Of a stretch of DNA of 64,000 bases, positions 10,426 to 19,714 are shown piece by piece. Where the stretch lies: positions 7,882,544 through 7,946,543 of the forward strand of contig NC_089823.1 of the NCBI RefSeq assembly GCF_035046505.1. The letters run 5' to 3'. Under the pieces are notes generated by a model that searched no databases, had not been told where the DNA came from, and saw only the letters and a list, made by a program, of their open reading frames with translations. Within the stretch, counting starts at the first letter, position 1; every line of letters begins with the position of its first letter. A program made the translations under genes and the position numbers. The stretch comes from Tiliqua scincoides. Taxonomy: Eukaryota; Chordata; Lepidosauria; Squamata; Scincidae.

Positions 10426-10626
10426 GGGCGCAATCCTAACCCCTTATGTCAGTGCTTTCCAGAACTGGCATAGCGGTGCCAATGGGACATGTGCTGCATC
10501 CTGCAGTTGGGTGTCACTCACGGAGGCCTCCTCAAAGTAAAGGAATGTTTGTTCCCTTACCTCAGAGCTGCATTGCCCTTATGTCAGTGCTTTCCAGCAC
10601 TGACATAAGGGGTTAGGATTGTGCCC
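10426..10626. mobile_element. MITE with GGGCGCAATCC ends, TCA duplication
   Basis: 201 bases with inverted ends GGGCGCAATCCTAACCCC and GGGGTTAGGATTGTGCCC, extended by CTTATGTCAGTGCTTTCCAG facing its complement. It is flanked by TCA on both sides (10423-10425 and 10627-10629). A related copy lies at 52859. Three-base duplications are typical of PIF/Harbinger transposons; that assignment is inferred. Confidence 0.8.
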
Positions 10627-10637
10627 TCAGTGTGTTA

Positions 10638-11177
10638 TGGCCCAATCCTAATAAATCCCTTCTCCAGAAGAACACATGATCTCCTGGTACATGCAAAAGT
10701 GATGTAAAGCACTTTGCAACAGAGCTTCTAGTTGGCATGCCAGCAGGAAGGCCAAAGTCTTCCCATGTGTGTTGGCGGTTGCAGGGACACCTGCTGGACT
10801 AGGTAAGTAGTCCTAGGGATGAGGGAAGGGGAGGGTGGAATGGGGCAGGGGAAAGGCAGCAACAGGGGTGGGCGGATTGTGCCAGGGAGGGCAGCAGGAT
10901 TGGTGACACTGGCACACACCCTATCCTATTCCCTTTCCCAGGCCCAATGTGCCTGCACAAATCAACTTGGACTTGGACCTGTGATATTGCCGCCACAGGT
11001 TCGAGCTGACCCATTTTAGCTGCTGGCGCTAACCCTGGGGCTAACCCTGGGGTAAAGGGGACAAATGTCCCCTTACCCCTACGAGATCTCCAGCAGCCAA
11101 AATTCCCCCAAAGGATGCGGGTTAGTTTGCGCCTAGGCGCTGCATCGCCACAAAAAGTTTTGGTTAGGACTGTGCTG
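10638..11177. mobile_element. CAATCC-ended MITE, 540 bp
   Basis: Ends GGCCCAATCCTAA and TTAGGACTGTGC are inverted repeats, and TTA lies on both sides (10635-10637, 11178-11180). The interior is GC-rich with GGGGAGGG runs, as in the copies at 18742, 23290, 41634 and 45108. The outermost bases pair imperfectly, so the exact ends are approximate. No protein frame is convincing. Confidence 0.65.
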
Positions 11178-11180
11178 TTA

Positions 11181-11598
11181 GATACTATGTTACACCAGCA
11201 GTTGAAGAAAGCTGGCTGTGTTACTAAGTAAATTGAGTTTTCCTTAAACCCGTTTCTGCTTGGTCCACAGGTGTACATGTTTGGTCCCTGTTGTGTATAT
11301 GCAACGTTGGGCAGAAATGGCTTAAAGCAAAACTTAAGGCAAGTTTGCAGGGTGGTCCCCTGTGTAGGCAAGACACCTACACTGTTTTCAGGATTGCTAG
11401 TGTTACTGAAATTCCTTTGACTTTCGTCAATATCACTATAGATGCTGACGGAGAATCCCGCAGATGCACATTGCCATAGGATTGTCATGACAATTCATAC
11501 CAGGAAGAGGACCCTTTTTAACGGCTAAGAGGATGCAGACCATTATTTGATCCAGGCTAACAAAACCTGATCCTTACCCATTAAGAGCCCCATAAGAT
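11181..11598. other. No recognisable feature
   Basis: Single-copy-looking sequence with no repeat or gene supported. Confidence 0.3.
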
Positions 11599-11704
11599 GA
11601 GCACGACACTGATTGACCCCCTCCTTTTGGCTGATTGATTATTTAATAATAATAATAAGACAGAGCACAACACTGATTGACCCCCTCCTTTTGGCTGATT
11701 GATT
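11599..11704 (+). repeat. Spaced direct duplication of 42 bases
   Basis: A 42-base segment starting GAGCACGACACTGATTGACC occurs at 11599-11640 and again at 11663-11704 with one difference. The period is 64 bases, and the spacer holds an AATAATAATAATAA run. Confidence 0.9.
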
Positions 11705-11822
11705 GCACTAATATTGAAATATCTGTGGCCATAAATTATTTTCAAGGAAAGTGAAGTGGAAAGGGTTATAAAAACAGAACTGAGCAATAGGGTAACCCCT
11801 CTTAAGTGTGTGTTTATTGGCA

Positions 11823-11980
11823 GCAACTGTTACCCTGCACGTGCCTGATCTTGTCTGATCTCAGAAGCTAAGCAGGGTCAGGCCTGGTTAGTACTTGGAT
11901 GGGAGACCACCAGGGAATACCGGGTGCTGTAGGCTTAGACCATAGTCTTTCGAGACTGAAGGTTGCTAACCAACCAACCA
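11823..11980 (+). mobile_element. 5S-rRNA-derived SINE with LINE tail
   Basis: The best plus-strand copy. It holds 5S rRNA sequence from TGTTACCCTGCACGTGCC onward, with the A-box region at 11864-11879 and box C GGATGGGAGACC at 11898-11909, ending ATACCGGGTGCTGTAGGCTT. It is followed by the LINE tail with AGTCT-TTCG-AGACT at 11944-11957 and a short CCAACCAACC run. The promoter boxes look intact, so transcription by RNA polymerase III is plausible. It is not a functional 5S gene, because the terminator and 5S 5' end are missing. Confidence 0.92.
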
Positions 11981-12269
11981 TTGGTGTAGACATGTGCTGG
12001 CTTTACTGAAAGAAAGCAGGACATGGCAAAGGAAATATACATTAATACACTGTGTAGCAAGGCTGGGATGAACCCAGCTGGGATGAACTCCAGAGGTTCA
12101 GACAGATTTAACCTAAAACTAATGATTTCAATATCAAAATATGTTTTGATGCCTTCTGGCAAGCATGTTATTTTGCTGAAACTATTGAGCTTTGAGAATG
12201 ATTGTAGTCTTATGGCCCAAACCTATCTGTGCAATAGGCTGGCAGATCCTTGGAGCCAAAGGATCTCTC

Positions 12270-12365
12270 CAAACTGGCAGAATGGGCAGCAAAATGGCAG
12301 ATGCGTTTCAATGTAAGTAAGTGTAAAGTCATGCACAATGGGGCAAAAAATCCCAAAACATGATC
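12270..12365 (+). mobile_element. CR1 ORF2 fragment
   Basis: Plus-strand translation with one frame change reads like CR1 ORF2 just after the palm domain: WQMRFNVSKC, then KSCTMGQKIP / VMHNGAKNPK. The 3' end is missing. Confidence 0.5.
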
Positions 12366-12391
12366 TGAGGCCACATGATACAGTCACTTTA

Positions 12392-12496
12392 CTGAAACTA
12401 AGCAAGTCTGAGTTTGGTCTGTGTCTGATGGAAGACTACCTGGGAACTGAACGTATGTCACCTTGAGTTCCATGATGAAAGAAAGGCAAGTAATAT
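12392..12496 (+). mobile_element. Old 5S-like SINE with a different tail
   Basis: AAACTAAGCAAGTCTGAG, GATGGAAGACTACCTGGGAA and their spacing follow the 5S rRNA A-box to box C region with many changes. The end is not the AGTCT hairpin tail but CCTTGAGTTCC...AAAGAAAGGCAAGTAATAT, the general form of a tRNA-SINE/L2-like tail. It probably belongs to an older, separate family. Confidence 0.35.
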
Positions 12497-12497
12497 A

Positions 12498-12960
12498 CAG
12501 GGTGTCCCTCACTATCTGTGGGGGGTTCTCTGAACCCCTTTGGATACAGAAATCCACAGATGTTCAAATCAGTGGGTTTGGGGCTCCTAAATCCTCCATA
12601 AGAACATAAGAACAGCCCTGCTGGATCAGGCCATTGGCCTATCTAGTCCAGCTTCCTGTATCTCACAGCTCTGAATCTGATCAGAGCTATGCTTCAAAAA
12701 CAGGACAAAAACCACTTTTCAAAAAACAGAAATAGCTATTTTCAGCCTTCTTGATACCTCAAAAGGTCTTCTGAGGGCCAAAAAAGATGAGAAGGATGGA
12801 AGTCATACTTTTCAACCCTCAGAAGGCCTTTGGATAGTCAGGGAAGCCATGCACAGCCTCCCTGGTCCCCAGAAGGTCCTCAAGACCTGGCCAGGGCATA
12901 GCTTTGGTTGACTATTCACGTAAGCTTATTCACGTAAGCAGGAATTTAGCCTCAGCCAAG
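12498..12960. mobile_element. Possible pogo/Tigger-like remnant
   Basis: ACAGGGTGTCCCTCACTATC followed by GTGGGGGGTTCT and GGATACAGAAATCCACAGAT resembles the end of the pogo-type element at 23988. A CR1 tail interrupts it. The right end is not identified. Confidence 0.3.
12598..12668 (-). mobile_element. CR1 3' tail, single unit
   Basis: About 70 bases of the CR1 3' terminus in minus orientation (AAGAACATAAGAACAGCCC to CTGTATCTCACAGC). It is severely truncated, and no tandem unit is present. Confidence 0.85.
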
Positions 12961-13039
12961 TTTTCTTAAGCCAGCCTAAGCAAAACACATTAAAGTCAGT
13001 GGGATTTCAGCAGCCGAACTGCATGCCAGTTTGCAGCCC

Positions 13040-13400
13040 AAGAAAACAAGCCCCATAATCAAACACTAAAGGAAGTAATGCGAGTGGGTCCATTTATGCT
13101 TTCTCCGTGACTGACAGGAGCTGTCTGCTCTCTTTCAAAGACAATCTCAGGGGCTAAAAAAGAAAAAAAAAATCGATGGCAGGTTGAATTTGTGTCCTGA
13201 GTTCTCTGACATATCACCCATTTAATGAAGGGATTTGACGGGTCAAAGCCACACACGATAAATACACCTCCGTTTACACGCAGCCATTTAACAAGGTCAT
13301 TTTGAAATGATCCATCAAGTACATTGTGCAGGTGCTTTTGGAAGATGGAAGGTAATGGAACATTTCATCCAAGGCTCCATCACCAACAAAATGTGGAAAA
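13040..13400. other. Candidate conserved noncoding stretch
   Basis: No similarity to other parts of the window, mixed composition, and runs such as CCATTTAATGAAGGGATTTG. There is no coding evidence in either direction. Conservation is an inference from the look of the sequence only. Confidence 0.2.
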
Positions 13401-13566
13401 TTGCCTGGCTGAAGAACGGAGTGCGGCAGTGAAGGCAGAGGAGCCTTTATGGCAGCGGGGAAGGGAAGCACATGGAAGATGCACCCACATTTCTCCTCCT
13501 TCACCGTTCTTTAGGGAAGCTGCCCTTCTGATGGGTCTCATCAGGGTGGAGATGTCGCAAACACTT

Positions 13567-13567
<1 letters not shown>

Positions 13568-13611
<44 letters not shown>
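13568..13611 (+). repeat. (TG)n microsatellite
   Basis: About 22 uninterrupted TG units. Confidence 0.98.
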
Positions 13612-13612
<1 letters not shown>

Positions 13613-13723
13613 CAAAATATTAAACTCCCTTCAAGAAACATTTGGGATTGAAGGCTATTTTTCACTGGTTAAGGCAGAGGCTCAGAAGTCACAGTGCAAT
13701 CCTATGCATGTGTACTCAGAAGT

Positions 13724-14201
13724 TGGTTGTTGGCATCCTTCAGTCTCGGAAGACTGTGGTGTCACGCTCTGAATGGTGGTTCTGCAACAGAGTGTCCTCT
13801 CCAGTGCATGAAGCCTGGGTAAAGTAGGTATGGAGGATAGGCTGTTACCCATGCAACAAATCCCCCCTCTCCATGTCGCTGAAATGGTACAATGGAAAGG
13901 CAGAGGCCAATATGGTTGGCTCCAGCAGCGTCACAGGAGTTGCCAGAACGTGACTGTGTTCAGCCATGAACTGCCTCAGGGACTCCGGCTCCAGATTTTG
14001 CCTCGAGGTTGACTCCTGAAGCCTTTTCCATAACTGGATGTAGCCACAAGGCAGTGGAGGTTTGGGATCAGAGTTTTCCTTCTCTCAGATGAGCTGCCTT
14101 CCCAGGCTAACGAGGCCCATCTCCCCGGTGGCTGTTTAGTCGCTTCTTATGACAAGTACAGCCAAACTGAGGGCCTATTCTTATCCTCAGCCCCCAGTAC
14201 T
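13724..14201 (-). mobile_element. Half-LINE nonautonomous element, copy 1
   Basis: 478 bases in minus orientation, flanked by TACTCAGAAGT at 13713-13723 and 14202-14212. The element begins CTGGGGGCT, carries GTCGTAAGAAGCGACTAA, and ends with the last roughly 62 bases of the APE LINE, including the final codons and the AGTCT-TCCG-AGACT hairpin. The copies at 20580 and 53348 have the same ends and length, so this is a defined family. The 5' part may derive from the LINE 5' region. Confidence 0.85.
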
Positions 14202-14224
14202 TACTCAGAAGTCATGCCAAGCCA

Positions 14225-14994
14225 TTGGCAACCTTCAGTCTCGAAAGACTATGGTATCGCGCTCTGAAAGGTGGTTCTGGCACAGCGTCTAGTGTGGCTG
14301 AAAAGGCCAATCCGGGAGTGACAATCCCTTCCACACCGGGAGCAAGTGCAGTCTGTCCCTGGTCTGTCTCCCTGGCTATGGGCCTTCCTTCTTTGCCTCT
14401 TGGCCTCAGACTGTTGGCAAAGTGTCTCTTCAAACTGGGAAAGGCCATGCTGCACAGCCTGCCTCCAAGCGGGCCGCTCAGAGGCCAGGGTTTCCCACTT
14501 GTTGAGGTCCATCCCTAAGGCCTTCAGATCCCTCTTGCAGATGTCCTTGTATCGCAGCTGTGGTCTACCTGTAGGGCGCTTTCCTTGCACGAGTTCTCCA
14601 TAGAGGAGATCCTTTGGGATCCGGCCATCATCCATTCTCACGACATGACCAAGCCAACGCAGGCGTCTCTGTTTCAGCAGTGAATACATGCTAGGGATTC
14701 CAGCACGTTCCAGGACTGTGTTGTTTGGAACTTTGTCCTGCCAGGTGATGCCGAGGATGCGTCGGAGGCAGCGCATGTGGAAAGCGCTCAGTTTCCTCTC
14801 CTGTTGTGAGCGAAGAGTCCATGACTCGCTGCAGTACAGAAGTGTACTCAGGACGCAAGCTCTGTAGACCTGGATCTTGGTATGTTCCGTCAGCTTCTTG
14901 TTGGACCAGACTCTCTTTGTGAGTCTGGAAAACGTGGTAGCTGCTTTACCGATGCGCTTGTTTAGCTCGGTATCGAGAGAATGTGTGTCGGAAG
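14225..14994 (-). mobile_element. APE LINE, 3' fragment
   Basis: Minus-strand copy of the last 770 bases of the LINE found whole-ended at 36173-38801. The final 175 codons are open in the same frame and end in the C2HC finger. The 3' end at 14225 has the AGTCT-TTCG-AGACT hairpin. It lies 23 bases from the half-LINE at 13724-14201. Flanking GAAGTC on both sides is a possible short duplication. Confidence 0.9.
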
Positions 14995-16126
14995 TCCCAC
15001 TATATTCAGGGGTCCCTACTCACAGGGAAGTGTGTATAGGATTGCAACCTCAGTCTCCCAGTACATGTTTCCCCTCAACCCACACTGCAGCTAAACTATC
15101 TTGGGTGCTTACTAGTATGAGTGAGCACTCTTAAAGGACCTGTAGTTTCAGTGGAGAGTAACCTTATGGTGGGAGGGACCAGCTATCCCATTGCAAGTGA
15201 GTGCTTTACAGCCCATTGAGGGCGTGCTCCTGTAGCCTCTGTTCGGTTATAACAAATGTCTGTCCCAGCTGTGATTTTGCACCTTGCATAGAAACATGGC
15301 ATTCCTCTTTCCTGAGCTCTCCTCCTCTTTCCTCATCCCACCCAGTAATTTGCAGCTTCCCTTACTAACCTCTTGGCCCCTTTAGGTAAACAGACTGTTT
15401 TACATAGAAAGCTAACATCTCAGTCTACATCTTTTTTCCTCCTCCTCCCTTGTCCCCTTCCTTTATTCATGTGCCCCCCTCTCCCATTTTAGAAAATTAC
15501 TTTAATCTGTCCTTTCCTCTTATTGCATGTGGATCTCCACAATAAATCCTACTGTGTTGCACTTTTGTCTCTGTCTCTCACATCATTGTTGAATGCCATG
15601 ATCCATTGGGGTGTGCCATGAGCCAATTGTAAAAAGTTGGTCCCCTGCGTGTGCATAACATCACACATGTCTTAGAGCACATCCGGTAACACAGTGAAGG
15701 TTCACACACTCTGGGCTCTGTCTTTATCCAAGCAGCCTAGTCCTTTTTCCTTTGGTGGTGTGGTTGGTACAACAGCTAATTGGTGAGGGAAGATGCAATT
15801 CATCAAAAGCATGTGACTGAGATCCCTCAAGTCTTAGGACTGGCCTTGGCTCCACCAGTTTCTATCCTTCATGCTGCAATGCCCAAAGGGCCAAAACCCA
15901 TTCTGGGCACTGAACAAGCAATTACTCTAACAGTGATCACAGTATGCATTTCTAGTGGAACTTAGAAGAGGTAAGCAAAGTGGGATGTTTGGCACAGAAA
16001 ACATCTGAATGTTGAGGAATGGAATGAGTGGATTTGGCTCCCTCCTACCACTTTCTTCCTCTTCAGAAATCTGCATTGCAATATATCGTATTCCCAACCG
16101 AACTGCCAAGAACTGTAAATTGCTGA

Positions 16127-16130
<4 letters not shown>
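14995..16130. other. Remnant palindromic element, then no feature
   Basis: 14995-15050 reads as the second half of the CAATCCTA palindromic element whose first half is at 13697-13723, split by the two insertions. The rest to 16130 is single-copy-looking with nothing recognised. Confidence 0.45.

Positions 16131-16179
<49 letters not shown>
16131..16179. repeat. (TA)n microsatellite
   Basis: About 24 TA units without interruption. Confidence 0.98.
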
Positions 16180-16182
<3 letters not shown>

Positions 16183-16656
16183 TGGCTCCGAGATGTAATA
16201 AAAGACTAATTAACAATTAAATAGGAAGGCTCAATGCCATTTACATGGATTGTTGCATTGATTTCCAGGGCATTGCGTTTCCAGAAGTATGCTGCTGAAT
16301 GGTAAGGATTTCAATGAATAACCAGACGCCCCTGGAAAAGAGGAAAAGCAGGTGAGGCTGCTGGGAGCCCAACAGGCTGTGATCCAAAGGCAGGCTGCTG
16401 CGGTCAAAGGACCCCGTGCTCGAAGGTGTTTTGGAGCAGGCCATGCAGTTACGCAGGCACTGTGTGGCAGGGTCTTGTGACCCCTGAGCAGCTCCCAACC
16501 CCATCAGCTCATGTCAGGTGAACGTGTGGTGATCCTTGCCTGCAGCAGTAAGTTTTGACTCAGGGTCTGACGGAAGGAACTTCTGAAGGAATGATAGTTT
16601 TCTTCTTCTTCATTGTGTTCTCCATTTGTTTTTGCTGTTAAACACTTGATCTATTG
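16180..16656. other. No recognisable feature
   Basis: Single-copy-looking sequence; no gene or repeat supported. Confidence 0.3.
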
Positions 16657-16748
16657 AGGCTGCAATCCTAACCACACTTTCCTGAGAGTAAGCCCCATTG
16701 AACAAAATAGGACTTACTTCTGGGTAGACCTGGTTAGGATTGTGCCCT
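16657..16748. mobile_element. Short palindromic CAATCCTA element
   Basis: Ends AGGCTGCAATCCTAACC and GGTTAGGATTGTGCCCT are inverted. The middle carries AGTAAGCCCCATTGAAC facing TAGGACTTACTTC. Same family as 64-152. Confidence 0.7.
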
Positions 16749-16849
16749 AAGTTGTCCAGTCATTAACTTCATAAAATCACATCCATTTTCTTACATTTGT
16801 TTTTTGTTGGAGGAGGGTTTATAGTTGCAGCAACAGTGGACTTTTTTCT

Positions 16850-17229
16850 TAATAATAATTTTCTTAATAATAATAATAATTATTATTATTATTATTATTA
16901 TTATTTTTTATAATTATGCAATATAATTATATTACAAAAATTATATTATATTATATTAATTTATATTATTAAATTATATTTTATATTTTTATATTAAATT
17001 ATATTATAATAATTAATTAATTAATTATAATAATAATTATTATAATATTATTATAATTATAATATAATATTATAATATATATTTATATATACATAAATAT
17101 ATAAAATATAATATATTTATATATATAAATATAACTTTATTTATATTATATATAATATATTTATAATATAATAATATAAAATATAATTATAATAAATAAT
17201 AAATAATATAATTATATTATAATAAAAAT
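16850..17229. repeat. Long A+T-only stretch
   Basis: About 380 bases almost wholly of A and T, made of TAATAA, TTATAT and ATATAAAT units that form many overlapping palindromes. It adjoins the 3' end of the R4-type LINE, so it probably grew from that element's microsatellite tail. It would be prone to melting or cruciforms and to assembly error. Confidence 0.9.
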
Positions 17230-17778
17230 GTTGTTGTTGTTGTTGTTGACTCAATGTCTAGATAAAACAAATCAACCAAAATACCTGCCTGTGCGAAAAT
17301 GTAATACTAATTTTTCACACAAAAAGTAAGTAATTTTGTTTTTGACTAGATTTTGTATATACTCGCCTATCGTGTCCTTTCCAAGGACCTAGGATAGGTA
17401 CCTATTTTTTTTTATGTTGTTGCATTACAAATATTACATGTAGGCCTAGCAAGGAGGCCTTTTGTAATTGAAGGACGGTGCTTGTGCTCATCCCGATGGC
17501 ATCCAAGTGCTTTTCCAGGTATTTTGGGATAGCAACCAAGGCCGCTATGACTATTGGGACTATTCTTGCTTTTTTGTGCCACATTTTTTCAATTTCTATT
17601 TGCAGGTCTTTATATTTGGTGATTTTCTCCAGTTCTTTATTTTCTCCTCTATTGTCACCAGGTATTGCAATGTCTACTATCCAGACTTTCTTATACTTCT
17701 TGCCAATGATGGTTATGTCTGGTGTGTTGTGTGGGAGATACTTGTCAGTTTGTATTCTAAATCTCAGAGCACTTGGAC
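17230..17778 (-). mobile_element. R4/Dong-type LINE, endonuclease C-terminus
   Basis: Minus-strand translation, with a frame break, gives a restriction-like endonuclease region. PDITIIGKKYKKVWIVDIAI fits the PD...D-x-A catalytic core, and WHKKARIVPIVIAALVAIPK and LQKASLLGLHVI follow in the order known from R4/Dong-type and related LINEs. A 3' untranslated piece and a (CAA)n-type tail at 17230-17247 come next. The copy is 5'-truncated at about 17778 and inactive. Confidence 0.75.

Positions 17779-17813
<35 letters not shown>
17779..17813 (+). repeat. (TCA)n microsatellite
   Basis: Eleven or so TCA units directly at the 5' edge of the LINE fragment. Confidence 0.97.
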
Positions 17814-18059
17814 GGGGTAGGACTCAAGTCATTTTGAGTCCTGACTCTTTTTTAAAGTCACTGATCCTGAGCAATGAGTCAAGTTGGGGTCAGCGATGTC
17901 CGTGTCTCAAGTCAAAACAAGTCACAAAAAAAACAGTTTGTTTTCACAACTTGAGTTGCATCAAGCAAAGTGCCCATCCCTAATGATATCCATAACAAAG
18001 AGTTGGGTACAGACATGATCTTGATTTAAGCTCAGCTGAACAGAAGTTGTATTTCTGGC
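17814..18059. mobile_element. Possible MITE fragment
   Basis: Repeated AGTCA/TGACT and CAAGTC motifs, ending AGTGCCCATCCCTA. A related stretch starting AGGGATGGGAAAA lies at about 26017. This suggests an inverted-repeat element with AGGGATGGGCA ends, but neither copy has both ends. Confidence 0.3.
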
Positions 18060-18370
18060 CTCACAGATGCTAAAATAATTATGTACCTGCTAAATTATTG
18101 ATAAATGTGTAAACATGAACAAGCAGCAGCTCTTTAAGAGGGTTTTCTCCCCACTGTTAAAATCAGCTCACAGATTCATTATGGAAACTATACGAAGACA
18201 TGCTAATTGATTCGTTGCATTATCAGGCAATAATGCAGGGGCTGTTTAAAATCTATTTGTTAAATGACATCTTAGTGCTGCAGAAGTCATGATACTAATG
18301 AGCCTTTGAAACGAACCAAATTCAAGCCCCAAGAGAGACTGGAGTATTTTAATTACCGATGAGCTTCATT
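18060..18370. other. Candidate conserved noncoding stretch
   Basis: AT-rich, free of window repeats, with motifs such as GCTAATTGATTCG, ATTTTAATTACC and CAGGCAATAATGCAG. It resembles developmental noncoding elements in style. This is inference only. Confidence 0.25.
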
Positions 18371-18741
18371 TTTGTGGGTTCGTGCTGGAGAACCTTTAGT
18401 CAAGCTGCAAAGCAAACCACACACAACTTTAAAAAGGGGTTCTCTGCTTTTGGCCCAGTCCTGGACTAATCTCAGCTCAGCAAATGCTATGCAAAAGCCC
18501 CCAAGGCTGCTTTTTGAAGCTTCAGGAAAGCTCCTGAAGTTTGGGAGCTGTGCAATCTCTGAGTTCGTCTCACCAAGCTGAGCAAAACTCAGCCTGTTCA
18601 GTTCATTTGCATGTGGGATGTGCACATGGCAGTCTTTGGATCAAGCTAGACCTGGCATCTGGGACCAGGTTCCTTTATATGGTGACAGTGTTGCCCAGAT
18701 CCTCCACTTTGGAGGCCAAGTAGGCTCCATTGTGAAACTAA

Positions 18742-19252
18742 GGGCGCAATTTTAACTTGAAGTTAGGCTGGTGAGACTTATAGGTTGGCAACCTTCAGTC
18801 TTGAAAGACTATGGTATAAGCCTACAGCACCTGGTATTCTCAGGCGGTCTCCCATCCAAGTACTAACCAGGCCTGACCCTGCTTAGCTTCCAAGATCAGA
18901 CGAGATCAGACATGTGCAGGGTAACAGTTGCTGCTGGTGAGACTTGCACCAGCACTTTTGCAACACTTTGGAGGCAGTTAGACTGGGACAAGGGAGTTGT
19001 GGGCCCCAGTGAGTTTGTGTCAACCAAGCTTGGCGAATGCAGGTGTCAGGGGAGGGTGGGGAGGAGGCAGGGAGGAGGTGGGAGGGAGGGGTTCTGGGGC
19101 GGGGGGAGAGCGGGTGGTGGACGTTCTTGGGGGTGGGCAGGCAGGGAGCAGGAGGTGGTGCCAGGGTCCGGCGGTTATGCCGGATCCTAACCCTGTTACT
19201 GGGTGGCCTGGGAATTGGCCTGCCTGTTCCAGCACAAGTTAGGACTGCGCTG
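18742..19252. mobile_element. CAATCC-ended MITE with nested SINE
   Basis: Ends GGGCGCAATTTTAACT and AGTTAGGACTGCGCTG are inverted, and TAA flanks both sides (18739-18741, 19253-19255). The interior is G-rich. A 5S SINE is inserted at 18780-18932, so the MITE is older than that SINE. Confidence 0.72.
18780..18932 (-). mobile_element. 5S-rRNA-derived SINE, nested with clear duplication
   Basis: Minus-strand 5S SINE bounded by a perfect 13-base duplication GCTGGTGAGACTT at 18767-18779 and 18933-18945. The tail hairpin is AGTCT-TTCA-AGACT and box C is intact. The duplication shows insertion by target-primed reverse transcription. Confidence 0.95.
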
Positions 19253-19474
19253 TAAATGGCAGAAGGCCAGAGTCTGCACCAAAGAATTCTGGTTCAGCAA
19301 AACAGAAGCTGTGGCTATATGGAAAATAAGCACGAGTTTTATACAAATGCCTTGTCCCGCTCTAGGAAATTAAAGAGGCAAGTAAAACAATAAGGACCTT
19401 AGCTAGTTGTAAACAGGCAGAGTGCTACCTTAGGTAGTTCAGGCAGAACCTGAAGCCTTTGGATTGCTCTCTGG

Positions 19475-19714
19475 CAGTAGCATAGCTAGAAGGGGGGCAG
19501 AGCACTAAGTTTTGCAGGGAGCCTCTCTCTGCGGCATGCAAGCTGCCCCTCCCCCTCCCCTGCAGAGCCATTCTGGGCAGGGGAGCAAAACAGACGTGTT
19601 TGCCTCCATTTTGCTCCCCCACCCAGAATGTCTTTGAAGGGGAGAGGGAGGGGTAACTTGCACACCACTCCCTGCAAAACTCAGTGCTTTGCACCCCCTA
19701 TAGCTATGCCACTG
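19475..19714. mobile_element. hAT MITE, CAGTGGCGTAGC type, complete
   Basis: 240 bases from CAGTAGCATAGCTAGA to TATAGCTATGCCACTG, with both halves inverted copies (GCAAGCTGCCCCTCCCC facing its complement, TTTGCTCCCC at the centre). The flanks CTCTCTGG and CTCTCTTT match at 6 of 8. Confidence 0.82.

Noticed and set aside
10799-11488. 229-codon minus-strand frame
   Set aside because: It lies mostly in a GC-rich MITE and spans its end, so the frame is incidental.
11823-11980. Functional 5S rRNA gene
   Set aside because: The 5S part lacks its true 5' end and T-run terminator and is fused to the LINE tail. Five dispersed copies with target duplications show a SINE.
13324-13623. Frame of 99 codons ending in a VCVC run
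   Set aside because: The end is a translated (TG)n repeat; the upstream part shows no protein family.
16850-17229. Replication origin or matrix attachment site
   Set aside because: Pure A/T content alone is not evidence; it is more simply an expanded microsatellite tail.
17478-17837. Histidine-rich protein
   Set aside because: The histidine run is a translated (TCA)n microsatellite beside a LINE remnant on the other strand.
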